64,000 bases of DNA from Saliphagus infecundisoli. Lineage in GTDB: Archaea; Halobacteriota; Halobacteria; Halobacteriales; Natrialbaceae. Location of the stretch: assembly GCF_020177375.1 (NCBI RefSeq), contig NZ_JAIWHV010000001.1:558001-622000 (forward strand), in the 5' to 3' direction. This document shows positions 8,425 to 17,323 of the stretch, piece after piece. The position numbers were made by a program, and so were the translations under genes. The notes below the pieces were generated by a model. That model saw only the letters and a list, made by a program, of their open reading frames with translations, made no database searches and was not told the DNA's origin. How positions within the stretch are numbered: the first letter of the stretch is position 1; every line of letters starts with the position of its first letter.

Positions 8425-8562
8425 TCACGGACCGGGATTTGAAGAGACAGCTCCTGCTGCCACCGATCCAGCCTGGCTGAGCAGCAGCATCACGGTGAAC
8501 AGCGCGCCGATCATTCGGGGGTTCGATTCGATGTACGCCTTGAGGTCGTCTTTTGCTTCCAT
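8425..8562 (-). CDS. 45-residue haloarchaeal membrane micro-protein
   Basis: The reverse-strand frame encodes a 45-residue protein with a charged head (MEAKDDLKAYIESNPRMIGA), one hydrophobic helix (LFTVMLLLSQAGSVAAG) and a short tail ending NPGP. This head-NPRMIG-helix pattern matches, from memory, a widespread family of tiny haloarchaeal proteins of unknown role (probably DUF7503). ATG 8562 is the only start. Upstream on the same strand are A/T-rich TATA-like boxes at about 8598-8606 and 8619-8630. It is convergent with the CHAT gene, 39 bases from its stop. Confidence 0.72.
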   Translation of the reverse strand: MEAKDDLKAYIESNPRMIGALFTVMLLLSQAGSVAAGAVSSNPGP

Positions 8563-8866
8563 CGCACTCTAACAATAATTTCCTTTGGTAATCAACTTAT
8601 CTAAAAGTTCCAGAGGGATTATTTAATAATTGTAGGCATAGAGAAGACGATTCGTCACCGGGTTATCGGATTTACTTGCTCTTTCCGTATAATGATTTGG
8701 GGGGATATCGCCGGTCTGGAGCCCTCGCTGTGTACTCTTGCCGTTCGACATCTCCGATGGATCCGACGGCTGGAAAGTCCGTCAATCTGAACCCCTTCGT
8801 ACCAATCCCGCCTGTCGGAGAACGTCGCGCGCGCGGCGGCGGTTCCGACACCGGGTCGTGCGTGGG
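8563..8866. other. Gene-free AT-rich spacer at the edge of the glycan island
   Basis: About 300 bases without a supportable gene. The first half (8563-8700) is markedly A/T-rich for this genome and contains the promoter boxes for the micro-protein. From about 8740 the composition returns to GC-rich. I saw no tRNA, transposase remnant or terminal inverted repeats. Confidence 0.5.
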
Positions 8867-11755
8867 CTACCGCGCCCTCGCCGGCAGCCGGAGGTCGGCG
8901 GTGTCGTCCGCGGAGTCGTTCTCCCCGTCGCCGCTCTCGTTCCCGTCGTCCACGCTCACGCCGACCGGCTCGCCGTCGGCCGTCGTCTCCGCGGTCGGAT
9001 CGGGGACCGTCTCGCCGCCCGCCTCGAGTTCGACGTCGATCCCCTCGCCCTCGACGACGGCGGTCTCGGGAACGGCGGTCTCCCCGACGTAGGCCTGCTC
9101 GACGCTCCCGTTCTCGCCCGCGGTGCCGACGAAGACCTCGTAGTCGCCGGTCGCCTCGACGTTGCTGTTCGTGTAGCCGTCTTCGGTACCGAGTTCGTCG
9201 GTCGTCGCGTAGGGGACCGTCAGCTCGAACGACCCGTTCTCGACCTCCGCCTGCTGGGTGTAGGTGAAGTTTCGGCCCGGGCCGGTCTCGAGTTCGACCG
9301 TCGCGTAGGCTGTCGCGTTCGCCGGGGCGTCGTCGACCGATCCCGTAAGGGTCGCGCCCTCGACGCGCTCGAAGGTCTTCACCGAGGAGACGACGTGGGA
9401 CTCGATCCCGAAATTGGTGGGTTCGCCGGCCACACGGGCCGTGGCGTACCGGTCGTAGAACGAGCGGGTCTGGGCGTTCCACTCGCCCGAAAGCGGCGTG
9501 CCGTCCATGAGCCGGAGGTTGTCGAACCGTTCGGAGTCGAAGTACGTCGAGCCCTCGTAGGCCGTACTCCAGACGGCGTAGTCATTGTTCTCGTAGACCA
9601 GCCGGTAGCCTTCGAGGCCGCTCGCGTCATCGAGATACAGCGAGGCGAGCATCGTGTCGTAGTAGTCGTCGGGCGCCGCGAGCAACCGCTCCTCGCCGTC
9701 GACGGTGTACTCGCCCTGGCCGAAGTAGCTCCCGTAGCTCGGGCCCGCCCACCGGGTGATCGGGCCGAACTTCCCGCCGGCCATCTCGTCGTCGATCATC
9801 ACGTACCGCATCTCCTCGTCGCCCGCCTCCACGGACTCGAGTTCCTCCGTCGGTCGGTCGACGACCGGCTCGCCCGCGGAGATCCCGTCCAGAACCGCCT
9901 CGCCGCGGCGTTCGGACTGGGCGGTCAGGAAGGCGGCAGCCGAGCGCGCGTTCTGCTGGAAGGGGTTCGCGTGGGGGATCCGCTCGCCCTGGACGGTTAT
10001 CAGGTGGCCGTAGTCCCACCACGACATCACGCCGTAGGCGCCCTCCGGGTAGTCGAAGTCGCCGTCGGCGGGGCGGTCGTAGACGCCGTAGTACTCGAGT
10101 TCGTCGGCGTTGCCGGCGCCGCCGTAGTTGCCGGGCTCGGGGCTGTTGCCCTGGAGCCACTCGTTTGCGCCGTCCCAGACCATCGCGTCGGAGTGGGGGC
10201 CGGTGTGGTCGCCGGCCTCCCAGGCCGTCGTGTCCGCGAGCGGCAGCGCGATCGGCGCGAACAGCAGGACGACCACGAGCACGACAGCGATTGCCTGGTA
10301 GGTCTCGATCGACGAGAGGGTCTCCCGGGGGTCGGCGTCGAACTCGACGCGGACCAGGCGAGCGACGTCGGCGACGAGGACGGCGTTGCCCGCCGCGACG
10401 GGCAGGGCGAAGTAGTAGAAAAAGCGGACCTGGGTCATCGCCATGCTCGTCAGGAACGCGGCCCAGACGATCACGAGGGTGTACTCCGCGCGGTAGGGCC
10501 GTCCGGTCAGCGGCCGGGCGAGCAGGAGCGCCAGCCCCGCGAACATGGTGTAAAACGCCGTTCCGAACTCCTCGACCGATCGCTGGCGGAAGTTCTCGGG
10601 GGGCTGGGCCTCCGAGATCGTCAGCGTGCCCGTCGAGGGATCGATCGGGAGCAGCCGACTCGTGAGGTTGCTCACGAGCGTCTCGTAGACGTCGGGGAGG
10701 ACGACCGCGAGCGCGGCCAGCCCCGCGGCGGCCAGCCCCGCGACGGCGACCGGGTAGAGCCGCCGGTCGATCCCCCGACGGTCCCAGCCGCGGGCGAGAG
10801 CGGCGAGGAAGACCGATCCGGCGGCGACCAGCGCGGCGGTGATCGGCTGGAGGTAGCCGAAGCTCGTGATGCTCGTTCCGGGCTCTTCGAGCAGCGCCAG
10901 CGTCCCGACGGCGGCGGTCCCGAGCGCGACGACGCCGACGAAGGCGACGTGGTCGGGGGAGACGCCGCGAACGTAGTCCACGACGAGATGGATGCCGAAG
11001 AAGACCCCGACGATCCCGATCAGGACGATCCCGGAGGGCCAGACCCAGATGTAGCACGTCAGGGCGATCCCGGCGGCGACCGCGTAGAGGGTCGGGGTCC
11101 TGAGCCCCCGCCAGTCCCGATCCAGGAGCTGCTCGTAGACGGGCTTGTGGCGTTCGGCCACCCCGAGGGCGACCATCAGCGCGAGCACCGCGACGGCCAT
11201 GAACAGCACCTCGCCTGCGGTGTGGTCGAGCTGGCCGGCCGTCGTCCGCCGGAAGAACTCGCCCGAAAAGAGCGCGAGCAGGAGCACCGAGACGACGCCG
11301 CCGAGTCGTCCGCCCAGCCGGCGCCCGACGAAGTAGATCGGGACGGCCGTGAGCGCGGCCATCGCGGGAACGATCAGCAACGAGACGAGATACAGCGTCT
11401 CCGTCGAGGGATCGCCCAGCCCGGCGACCATCGCGACGGTGACGATGATCTGGTCGAACAGCGTCCCGAACTGGCCGACGTACCGGCCGGTGGGAAAGCC
11501 GGTCCAGACCTCGAACGGCATCGTATGCGGGTAGTGTTCGGCGGTCCACTGCACCGTCCGCCAGTGGTACCACGGATCGATCCCCGCGAGAGCGGGCTCG
11601 CCGTCGTTCGTCAGGAACCGTTCGTACGAGCGAGCCCGCGAGCGAAACATGAAGCCCATCGCGAGCGCGACGACGATCAGCGGATACTCCTCGAGCACGT
11701 CCACGATCCCCGCACGGACGGATCGCCCGTCCGTGCGGTCGGCGTCGCCACCCAT
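8867..11755 (-). CDS. aglB: Dolichyl-phosphooligosaccharide-protein glycotransferase AglB (archaeal STT3)
   Basis: A 962-residue membrane enzyme that transfers the lipid-linked glycan onto Asn of N-x-S/T sites on exported proteins, the central step of archaeal N-glycosylation. The N-terminal half has about 13 hydrophobic segments. A DxD-like acidic motif, AGIDPWYHWR (Asp60), lies in the first external loop. The catalytic signature SWWDYGH falls near residues 578-584, followed by a large external domain and a basic end. ATG 11755 is preferred over a GTG three codons upstream. It is divergent from an AglG-like glycosyltransferase and anchors the island running to 25.2 kb. Length matches haloarchaeal AglB. 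Confidence 0.96.
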   Translation of the reverse strand: MGGDADRTDGRSVRAGIVDVLEEYPLIVVALAMGFMFRSRARSYERFLTNDGEPALAGIDPWYHWRTVQWTAEHYPHTMPFEVWTGFPTGRYVGQFGTLFDQIIVTVAMVAGLGDPSTETLYLVSLLIVPAMAALTAVPIYFVGRRLGGRLGGVVSVLLLALFSGEFFRRTTAGQLDHTAGEVLFMAVAVLALMVALGVAERHKPVYEQLLDRDWRGLRTPTLYAVAAGIALTCYIWVWPSGIVLIGIVGVFFGIHLVVDYVRGVSPDHVAFVGVVALGTAAVGTLALLEEPGTSITSFGYLQPITAALVAAGSVFLAALARGWDRRGIDRRLYPVAVAGLAAAGLAALAVVLPDVYETLVSNLTSRLLPIDPSTGTLTISEAQPPENFRQRSVEEFGTAFYTMFAGLALLLARPLTGRPYRAEYTLVIVWAAFLTSMAMTQVRFFYYFALPVAAGNAVLVADVARLVRVEFDADPRETLSSIETYQAIAVVLVVVLLFAPIALPLADTTAWEAGDHTGPHSDAMVWDGANEWLQGNSPEPGNYGGAGNADELEYYGVYDRPADGDFDYPEGAYGVMSWWDYGHLITVQGERIPHANPFQQNARSAAAFLTAQSERRGEAVLDGISAGEPVVDRPTEELESVEAGDEEMRYVMIDDEMAGGKFGPITRWAGPSYGSYFGQGEYTVDGEERLLAAPDDYYDTMLASLYLDDASGLEGYRLVYENNDYAVWSTAYEGSTYFDSERFDNLRLMDGTPLSGEWNAQTRSFYDRYATARVAGEPTNFGIESHVVSSVKTFERVEGATLTGSVDDAPANATAYATVELETGPGRNFTYTQQAEVENGSFELTVPYATTDELGTEDGYTNSNVEATGDYEVFVGTAGENGSVEQAYVGETAVPETAVVEGEGIDVELEAGGETVPDPTAETTADGEPVGVSVDDGNESGDGENDSADDTADLRLPARAR

Positions 11756-11841
11756 TGGGGCCACACAGCCCCACGCCGAGAATAAGTCTTCCCATACGCC
11801 GACGGAAACGCTTATTCCTGCCCTCTGGCAATCGCCAGTCG
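11756..11841. promoter_or_regulatory. Divergent aglB / glycosyltransferase promoter region
   Basis: The 86-base spacer carries CTTATTC in each direction: at about 11779-11788 read on the minus strand (for aglB) and at 11810-11817 on the plus strand (for the GT2 gene). Each lies about 25-30 bases before its start codon, as expected for haloarchaeal TATA boxes with short or no leaders. This suggests coordinated expression from one small region. Confidence 0.5.
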
Positions 11842-12777
11842 ATGGAAGTCTCCGTCGTCGTCTGTACGCACACGATGGAGCGCTACGACGTCTTCGCCGA
11901 CTGCCTCGAGAGCGTGCTCGCCCAGACGTACGAGCCCCTCGAGGTGATCGTCGTCGTCGACGGCAACGAGGCGGTCTACGAGCGCGCCCGCGAGGAGTTC
12001 GGCGGGCGCGAGGGACTCTCGATCCACCGGAACGAGGAGACCCGCGGCGTCTCCTACAGCCGGACGCGGGGCGCCGAACTCGCCTCCGGGGAGGTCGTCG
12101 CCTTCATCGACGACGACGCGGTCGCAGAACCCGACTGGATCGCCGAACTCGCCCGGGTGTACGACGAGGGGACCGTCGCCGTCGGCGGACGGGTCGTCCC
12201 CGACTGGGTGGAGGGAAAACCCGACTTCTTCCCCGCGGAGTTCTACTGGCTCGTCGGCTGTGACGAACGCGGGATGGGCGAGCACATGGAGGAACTTCGC
12301 AACACCTACGGCTCGAACATCTCCTTTCGGCGCGAGGCCTTCCTCGCCGTCGGCGGCTACGACGGCAACACCGGACGGAAGGGCGACCGTCACATCCAGG
12401 CCCACGAGGCCCCGGTCTGTATCCGGCTCCGGGAGGCGACCGGCCGGGGCGTGATCTACAACACGCACGCGAGGGTCAACCACACCCTCTTTCCGTATCG
12501 TGGGGACTTCCGCTGGCTCGTCGCCCGCTCGTTCTGGCAGGGGTACTCCAAACGGATCATGGACCTCCTGCTCCCCCAGGCCGCCGGCGACAAGGGTGAC
12601 TACCTCCGCCAGCTCCTTGGCCGGTTCGTCCCGATGCGTGTCCGGGACCTCCTGGAGGAGCCCACGGTCCCGAAGCTAAAACAGCTGGTCGCGATCCTCG
12701 TGTTCACGGCGGCGGTCGGCTTCGGCTACCTGTACGGGCTCCTCCGGGCGAGCGACTCGCTCGTCGGCGAGGACTAA
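11842..12777 (+). CDS. aglG: GT2 glycosyltransferase, AglG/AglI-like
   Basis: A 311-residue family-2 glycosyltransferase. The N-terminal VSVVVCTHTMERYDVF and the LAQTYEPLEVIVVVDGNE segment closely resemble Haloferax AglG, which adds a hexuronic acid to the dolichol-phosphate-linked glycan. Nucleotide-sugar binding is marked by FIDDDAVAEPDW. ETRGVSYSRTRGAELASGEVV and EAPVCIRLREATG follow. A C-terminal hydrophobic helix (about residues 283-302) anchors it in the membrane. The start at 11842 fits the conserved N-terminus and the upstream TATA-like box. Divergent from aglB; an AglI-like role (third or fourth sugar) cannot be excluded. Confidence 0.85.
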   Translation: MEVSVVVCTHTMERYDVFADCLESVLAQTYEPLEVIVVVDGNEAVYERAREEFGGREGLSIHRNEETRGVSYSRTRGAELASGEVVAFIDDDAVAEPDWIAELARVYDEGTVAVGGRVVPDWVEGKPDFFPAEFYWLVGCDERGMGEHMEELRNTYGSNISFRREAFLAVGGYDGNTGRKGDRHIQAHEAPVCIRLREATGRGVIYNTHARVNHTLFPYRGDFRWLVARSFWQGYSKRIMDLLLPQAAGDKGDYLRQLLGRFVPMRVRDLLEEPTVPKLKQLVAILVFTAAVGFGYLYGLLRASDSLVGED

Positions 12778-13685
12778 CGGGAGTCGAGTTCGGGCGGCCC
12801 GGACCGCGAGCCCTCCCCCGAGTCCCGGCGGGCGGCGAGGTACTCCCGACCGTAGCCCAGTCCCCTGACGCCGACCATCGCCTTCGCGAGCGCGCCGAAG
12901 GCCAGGCGGTCCTCGAGGGGCAGACTCCGATCCGGTGACTTGACGCCCGTCGGTCGGGGCGGAACGCCCGGGGTACCGTAGCGCTCGGGATGGTAGCGCT
13001 GGAGCTGACAGAGCCCGCGGCCGACGCGGAAGTCCTTCCGTACGAGGGCTGGAAGGGAGTCCCGGACGGGGTGGAACATCGTGACGTCGCTCGCGAAGTG
13101 CATCTCGTAGCCTGCGTCGTGGACCCGGTTTCCGAACTCCTTGTCGCCCCCGGAGATCAGCCGGTGGTCGAAGAGGCCGACGTCCTCGAACACCTCTCGG
13201 CGGACGAACAGACAGCAGGTCGGGGCGAACCCCTGACGTTCGACGTACTGCTCGACCGGGAACCCCGTATGGTGGTCGTAGCGGGCCACGAGCGAGGGGG
13301 TTTCCGGGAGCGTGAGTTCGACGGTACAGCCCATGTAGTCGGCGTCCGCAGACCGGAACGTAGCGAGCGCCGATTCGAGCCAGCCCTCGGGCACCGTCAT
13401 ATCGGCGTCGACGAACGCGAGCACCTCGCTTTCGGTGTTCCGGACGGCGGCGTTTCGGGCCGCGTACGACGACTGGATGCGGTCCTCGCGGAGGTGTGTG
13501 ACCGACCCCTCGGAGGCGTACCGGCGGATCACGTCCGGGGTCTCGTCCGTCGAGGCGTTGTCGACGACGCAGAGAGGCGCTCCCCGGTCGTCGGTCTGGG
13601 GGCGCAGCGACTCGACCGTCGTCCGTACTCCCTCGGGATCGTTGTAGACGGGAACGCAGACGGCGACCGATGGTTCGTGATCCAT
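12774..13685 (-). CDS. GT2 family glycosyltransferase
   Basis: A 303-residue soluble GT-A glycosyltransferase. The N-terminus AVCVPVYNDPEGVRTTVESL and the CVVDNASTDETP segment are classical. The metal-binding DxD is in VLAFVDADMTVPEGWL, the acceptor region contains FDHRLISGGDKEFGNRVHDAG, and HPVRDSLPALVRKDFRVGRGL is typical of rhamnosyl- and mannosyl-transferase-like enzymes. The sugar is unknown. Its stop overlaps that of the upstream AglG-like gene by four bases (convergent), and it is divergent from the nucleotidyltransferase at 13769. The longer frame upstream of 13685 is non-coding. Confidence 0.88.
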   Translation of the reverse strand: MDHEPSVAVCVPVYNDPEGVRTTVESLRPQTDDRGAPLCVVDNASTDETPDVIRRYASEGSVTHLREDRIQSSYAARNAAVRNTESEVLAFVDADMTVPEGWLESALATFRSADADYMGCTVELTLPETPSLVARYDHHTGFPVEQYVERQGFAPTCCLFVRREVFEDVGLFDHRLISGGDKEFGNRVHDAGYEMHFASDVTMFHPVRDSLPALVRKDFRVGRGLCQLQRYHPERYGTPGVPPRPTGVKSPDRSLPLEDRLAFGALAKAMVGVRGLGYGREYLAARRDSGEGSRSGPPELDSR

Positions 13686-13768
13686 ACGACGATTCACCCG
13701 TCGAGAGCACGGCCTCATCAAAAAGCCCATTGGTAGCTGCCTCGAAGACGGAGAGAACCCCTCTCTCA

Positions 13769-14491
13769 ATGAAACAGATCATACTCGCGGCCGGGAAAGG
13801 CACCCGGCTCCGGCCGCTGACCGCCGACGACCCGAAACCGCTCGTCACGGTTTCCGACGGGGACTCGATCTTCGACCTCACCATGGACGCATCCGAACGC
13901 GTCGGATCGATCCGGGAGGCCGTTGTCGTCGTCGGCTACGAGGCCGATTGCTTTCGCTCGGCCGTCGGCGCCCGCTCCGGGGACGTCCCCATCTCGCTCG
14001 TCGAGAACGAACGCTACGACTCCACGGGGCCGGTCCACTCGCTCTCGCGGGGGATCGAGGCGGCCGGCGACGGCGACTTCGTCGTCCAGAACGGCGACAC
14101 CATCTACGGCCCCGACGCCCTGCGCGCGGTCACGGACTCCGACGCCGACGGAATCTACCTCGCCGTCTCCCCGGCCGAGGAGTTCTCGCCCGACGACATG
14201 AACCTGACAATAGAGGATGGCCGCCTTGCGGAGGTCGGCAAGACGATCTCGGGCGAGCCGGTCGCCAAGTCCGCCGGCCTCGTCGCCGTCCGCGGGGCCG
14301 CCTCCCGCGAGGCGTTCGACGACGCGGTCGAGACCCTCCTCAAGAGCGAGTCGCGGGTCTACTGGCACGACGTGTTGAACGAACTGACCGCTCGAGGGAT
14401 CGGGGTCGAGACCGTCGAGGTCGATGCCGACTCCTGGTCGGAGATCGACACGGTCGAGGATCTTGAGCGGGCGCGGACGATCCATGGCTGA
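13769..14491 (+). CDS. LicC-like nucleotidyltransferase (CDP-alcohol or NDP-sugar synthesis)
   Basis: A 240-residue nucleotidyltransferase. IILAAGKGTRLRPLTADDPKPLV is the phosphate-binding signature, and FVVQNGDTIYGPDAL holds the metal-binding Asp. NERYDSTGPVHSLSRGIE and SWSEIDTVEDLERA resemble LicC-type phosphocholine/polyol cytidylyltransferases more than glucose-1-phosphate enzymes, being short and lacking the hexapeptide domain. It overlaps the next gene by eight bases, and that gene encodes a CDP-glycerol-type transferase. Making its CDP-activated polyol donor is therefore the simplest inference. Substrate is not proven; GDP- or UDP-sugars remain possible. Confidence 0.82.
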   Translation: MKQIILAAGKGTRLRPLTADDPKPLVTVSDGDSIFDLTMDASERVGSIREAVVVVGYEADCFRSAVGARSGDVPISLVENERYDSTGPVHSLSRGIEAAGDGDFVVQNGDTIYGPDALRAVTDSDADGIYLAVSPAEEFSPDDMNLTIEDGRLAEVGKTISGEPVAKSAGLVAVRGAASREAFDDAVETLLKSESRVYWHDVLNELTARGIGVETVEVDADSWSEIDTVEDLERARTIHG

Positions 14492-15728
14492 CCCGATCGA
14501 CCGGCTGACCGGGAGCCGGACGGTCGGCCGCGCCGGCCGGGCCGCCACGACCGGAGCCGCCCGGCTGGCAGGGAGCCGCGAGGACCTGTACGTCTTCGGC
14601 TCGAACGCGGGGGAGTTCTACGCCGACAATGCCAAGTACCTCTACGAGTGGGTGCTGGCGAACGAACCCGACGTCGAGGCGGTCTGGATGACGAAGAACC
14701 GGCGGGTGTACGACGACCTCCGGGCGGCGGGCAAACCGGTCGAGATGGTCCTCTCGCGGACGGGGATCTCGACGCTGCTCCGGGCGGACACCGGCTTTTT
14801 CACCCACTCGACGGCGGACATCGCCCCCGACACCGCCCTCGTTCCCGATTCGCTTCGCCTGGTCAACCTCAGACACGGCGAGTCGGTCAAGAACACCCAG
14901 CTCTGCCCGTCGAACCCCGAACTGGTCTCGCCGGAGAAGGTCGCCCAGTCGCGGCGGTGGCGGGCGAGCGGGGTCACGATCGCCGCGACCTCGCCGTTCG
15001 TCGCGGACGTCCAGCGGCGGTGTCTGGGCGTCTCCGAGGACCAGCCCGTCGTCACCGGCTACCCGCGCCACGACCCACTCTGGACCGGCGGCGACCGGGG
15101 GGCCTCGGCGCGGCTCGCCGACCAGGCGGGCTTCGATCGCGAACGGACCGACGAGACCGTTCTCTACGCGCCGACGTGGCGCCAGTACGATCCGGTCCGT
15201 GCGAAGGACTGTTACACCGAGTTCCTCCCCTTCGAGGACCTCGCCGCCGACGACCTCTCCTCGCTGCTCGAGCGCCACCGTGCGGAGCTATTGTTCCGGC
15301 CCCATCCCCACGACCTGGCGAGCGACCGCGTCCACCGCCGCCTGGCCGAGATCGAGGGGGAGGTCCCCCGCGCGAGCGTGCTCGGTCCCGACGACGTAAA
15401 CGACGTCTACGAGATCCTCCCCGCGGTCGACGTCCTGGTGACCGACTACTCCTCGCTGTACCACGACTACCTCCCCCTGGATCGGCCGATCGTCCTCGTT
15501 CCCTACGACGTCGAAACCTTCGCCGAGGAGGTCGGCTTCGTCTACGACTACGAGGAGCGGGCGCCCGGTCCGCGGGCCACGACGTGGGCGGCGTTCGAAC
15601 GAGCCCTCGACGACGCCCTGTCGGGCGAGGACGGCTACGGCCCCCGGCGGGAGGACCTGCGGGATCTCCTCTACGAACACCAGGACGGGGAGGCGTGTCG
15701 CCGGTTGATCGACCGACTCCGTTCCTGA
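14484..15728 (+). CDS. CDP-glycerol/ribitol-type polyol-phosphotransferase (TagB/TagF family)
   Basis: A 414-residue GT-B-like enzyme. Residues ~30-140 (DLYVFGSNAGEFYADNAKYLYEWVL, VWMTKNRRVYDDL) match the start of the TagF/TagB catalytic core. TVLYAPTWRQYDP, LLFRPHPHDL and DVLVTDYSSLYHDYLPLDRPIVLVPYD are its substrate-binding motifs. In Gram-positive bacteria these enzymes move glycerol- or ribitol-phosphate from CDP-polyols onto a carrier or glycan. The gene begins inside the upstream nucleotidyltransferase, which strongly suggests coupled expression. No N-terminal membrane helix is seen, so membrane association would be peripheral. Role in haloarchaea is inferred. Confidence 0.88.
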   Translation: MADPIDRLTGSRTVGRAGRAATTGAARLAGSREDLYVFGSNAGEFYADNAKYLYEWVLANEPDVEAVWMTKNRRVYDDLRAAGKPVEMVLSRTGISTLLRADTGFFTHSTADIAPDTALVPDSLRLVNLRHGESVKNTQLCPSNPELVSPEKVAQSRRWRASGVTIAATSPFVADVQRRCLGVSEDQPVVTGYPRHDPLWTGGDRGASARLADQAGFDRERTDETVLYAPTWRQYDPVRAKDCYTEFLPFEDLAADDLSSLLERHRAELLFRPHPHDLASDRVHRRLAEIEGEVPRASVLGPDDVNDVYEILPAVDVLVTDYSSLYHDYLPLDRPIVLVPYDVETFAEEVGFVYDYEERAPGPRATTWAAFERALDDALSGEDGYGPRREDLRDLLYEHQDGEACRRLIDRLRS

Positions 15729-15757
15729 CTCCGATGACGGGTCGGTTTCGACCCGCG

Positions 15758-17182
15758 TTATGCGTATCCCAGCGATTCGAGCCGCCCCATCGCGTCCTCG
15801 GAGATTTCGTCTTCGATCTCGGACGACCGGTCCTCGGCCACCGCCCGCTCCTTGACGGCGGTGATCTCCTCGGAGAAGTGCTCGAGCGCCCAGCCGGGAA
15901 CCTCGACGTCGGTCTCGAGTTCGGTCTGCGAACTCGGGGCGTCCGGGTCGATCTCGAACCGTCGGCTCCGTCCCTGCGAGTCCCACTCGACCTTCTCGGT
16001 CCCCCGGTAGGCACACCGGATCATCCGGTCCCAGTACTCCAGGTCCTCCTCTTCAAGGTTGCCCCGGTGGGACGAACAGATCCCGACCGTCTCGGCCGCG
16101 ATCGACTCCCGGAAGACGTCGGGCGTCTCGCCGTTGGCCAGCCCGCAGATTAGCCGCCGGAGATCGACGTGGGAGAACAGTCCCTCCTCGATCCGGTCGT
16201 AGCCCGCAGGCGGATTGACGAGCACGAACGGGACGTGGAGCAGTCCCTCCGAGAGGCTGCTCGTGTGTTTGTAGAGGCCGTCCTCGGACGGGTAGCCGAC
16301 GTTCTCGCCGTGGTCGGCGGTGACGATCACCGTCGTCTCCCGGTCGGTCGATTCCCGGAGGTGGTCGATGTATCCGCCGATCACCCGGTCGGTGTACTCG
16401 ACCTCCGCGGCCATGAGCCGCCGAAGGTCGCGGAACTCCGCCTCGAACCGTTCGGGATCGTCGGCGAGGTTGACCTCCCAGTCGTCGAGGCCGAACGACC
16501 AGTCGGCGGGGAGGCCGTGGATCGACTCGTCATAGGGAAGCCGCGGGGACCGGGGGCCGTGGGTGTCCATCACGTTCGCGAAGAGGAAGAACGGCTCGTC
16601 GGCGTCCTCGAGGAGCCGTTTCGTGCTCCGTGCGATCGCGCGGGCGCCGTCGTCGAGCGGGCTGGCGATCCCGACCCGCGGGAGCGCGTAGTGGACCTGG
16701 TTTGCGACGCCGTTGGCGAGGCTCTTTGCGGGGTGGTCGTGGCCGGCGACCGTCCGCGCGAACGCGAGGTACTTCCGGACGCCCTCGCGGTCCTCCCGGT
16801 CGTGCCAGGCAGGGACGTCGAGCCCCTCGTTGAACACCGTTCCCCTGCTCACGTCGATGAAGGAGTCGAACAGCCGGTCGAACCCGAACTCCGATCGCGC
16901 GTAGGCGTTCGCGGAGACGCCGATCGCGGTGTGGTCGGGGAGGTCGCCGATCACGGTCTCCGCGCGATCGAGCCCGAAAAACGAGGGGTTGTGCGAGTGG
17001 ATGCCGTGTTCGGAGGGGAGCGTTCCCGTGAACATGCTCGCGTGGCTCGGCACGCTCCAGCAACTCGCCGCCCGGGCCCCCTCGAAGGAGACGTCGGCCC
17101 GGCGCCGGATCTCGCGTGCGTACTCGTCGAACAGGTCCTTTCGGGCCGTGTCGAGACAGACGAGGACGACGTTCCGGCTCAT
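15758..17182 (-). CDS. Sulfatase/alkaline-phosphatase superfamily protein 1
   Basis: A 474-residue member of the alkaline phosphatase fold. The first metal motif is VVLVCLDTARKD (Asp11). The nucleophile region is SCWSVPSHASMFTG, where Ser43 sits at the place of the sulfatase Cys and His47 replaces the conserved Arg. The second metal site is TADHGENVGYP. It ends in LESLGYA. Without Cys/Ser-x-P-x-Arg it is unlikely to be a classic formylglycine sulfatase; a phosphotransferase or phosphodiesterase acting on the surface glycan is an alternative. No signal peptide is seen, so it may be cytoplasmic. Convergent with the TagB/F-like gene (29-base gap). Confidence 0.8.
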   Translation of the reverse strand: MSRNVVLVCLDTARKDLFDEYAREIRRRADVSFEGARAASCWSVPSHASMFTGTLPSEHGIHSHNPSFFGLDRAETVIGDLPDHTAIGVSANAYARSEFGFDRLFDSFIDVSRGTVFNEGLDVPAWHDREDREGVRKYLAFARTVAGHDHPAKSLANGVANQVHYALPRVGIASPLDDGARAIARSTKRLLEDADEPFFLFANVMDTHGPRSPRLPYDESIHGLPADWSFGLDDWEVNLADDPERFEAEFRDLRRLMAAEVEYTDRVIGGYIDHLRESTDRETTVIVTADHGENVGYPSEDGLYKHTSSLSEGLLHVPFVLVNPPAGYDRIEEGLFSHVDLRRLICGLANGETPDVFRESIAAETVGICSSHRGNLEEEDLEYWDRMIRCAYRGTEKVEWDSQGRSRRFEIDPDAPSSQTELETDVEVPGWALEHFSEEITAVKERAVAEDRSSEIEDEISEDAMGRLESLGYA

Positions 17183-17323
17183 ACCGGGACGTGGCCCCGA
17201 GAATCCAAATAGACCACGGTCGCGTCCTCACTCCGCGGGATCGCTCGAGGGCGTGCTCCGTGCGGGCCGAAGCCGAGCGAACCCAAACCAGTTATGGGCC
17301 CGTACGCCGATGAGCAGTAGACG

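Noticed and set aside
8738-11785. Plus-strand open frame of 1015 codons opposite aglB
   Set aside because: Arg/Gly/Val-rich sequence with no domain; third-position shadow of aglB.
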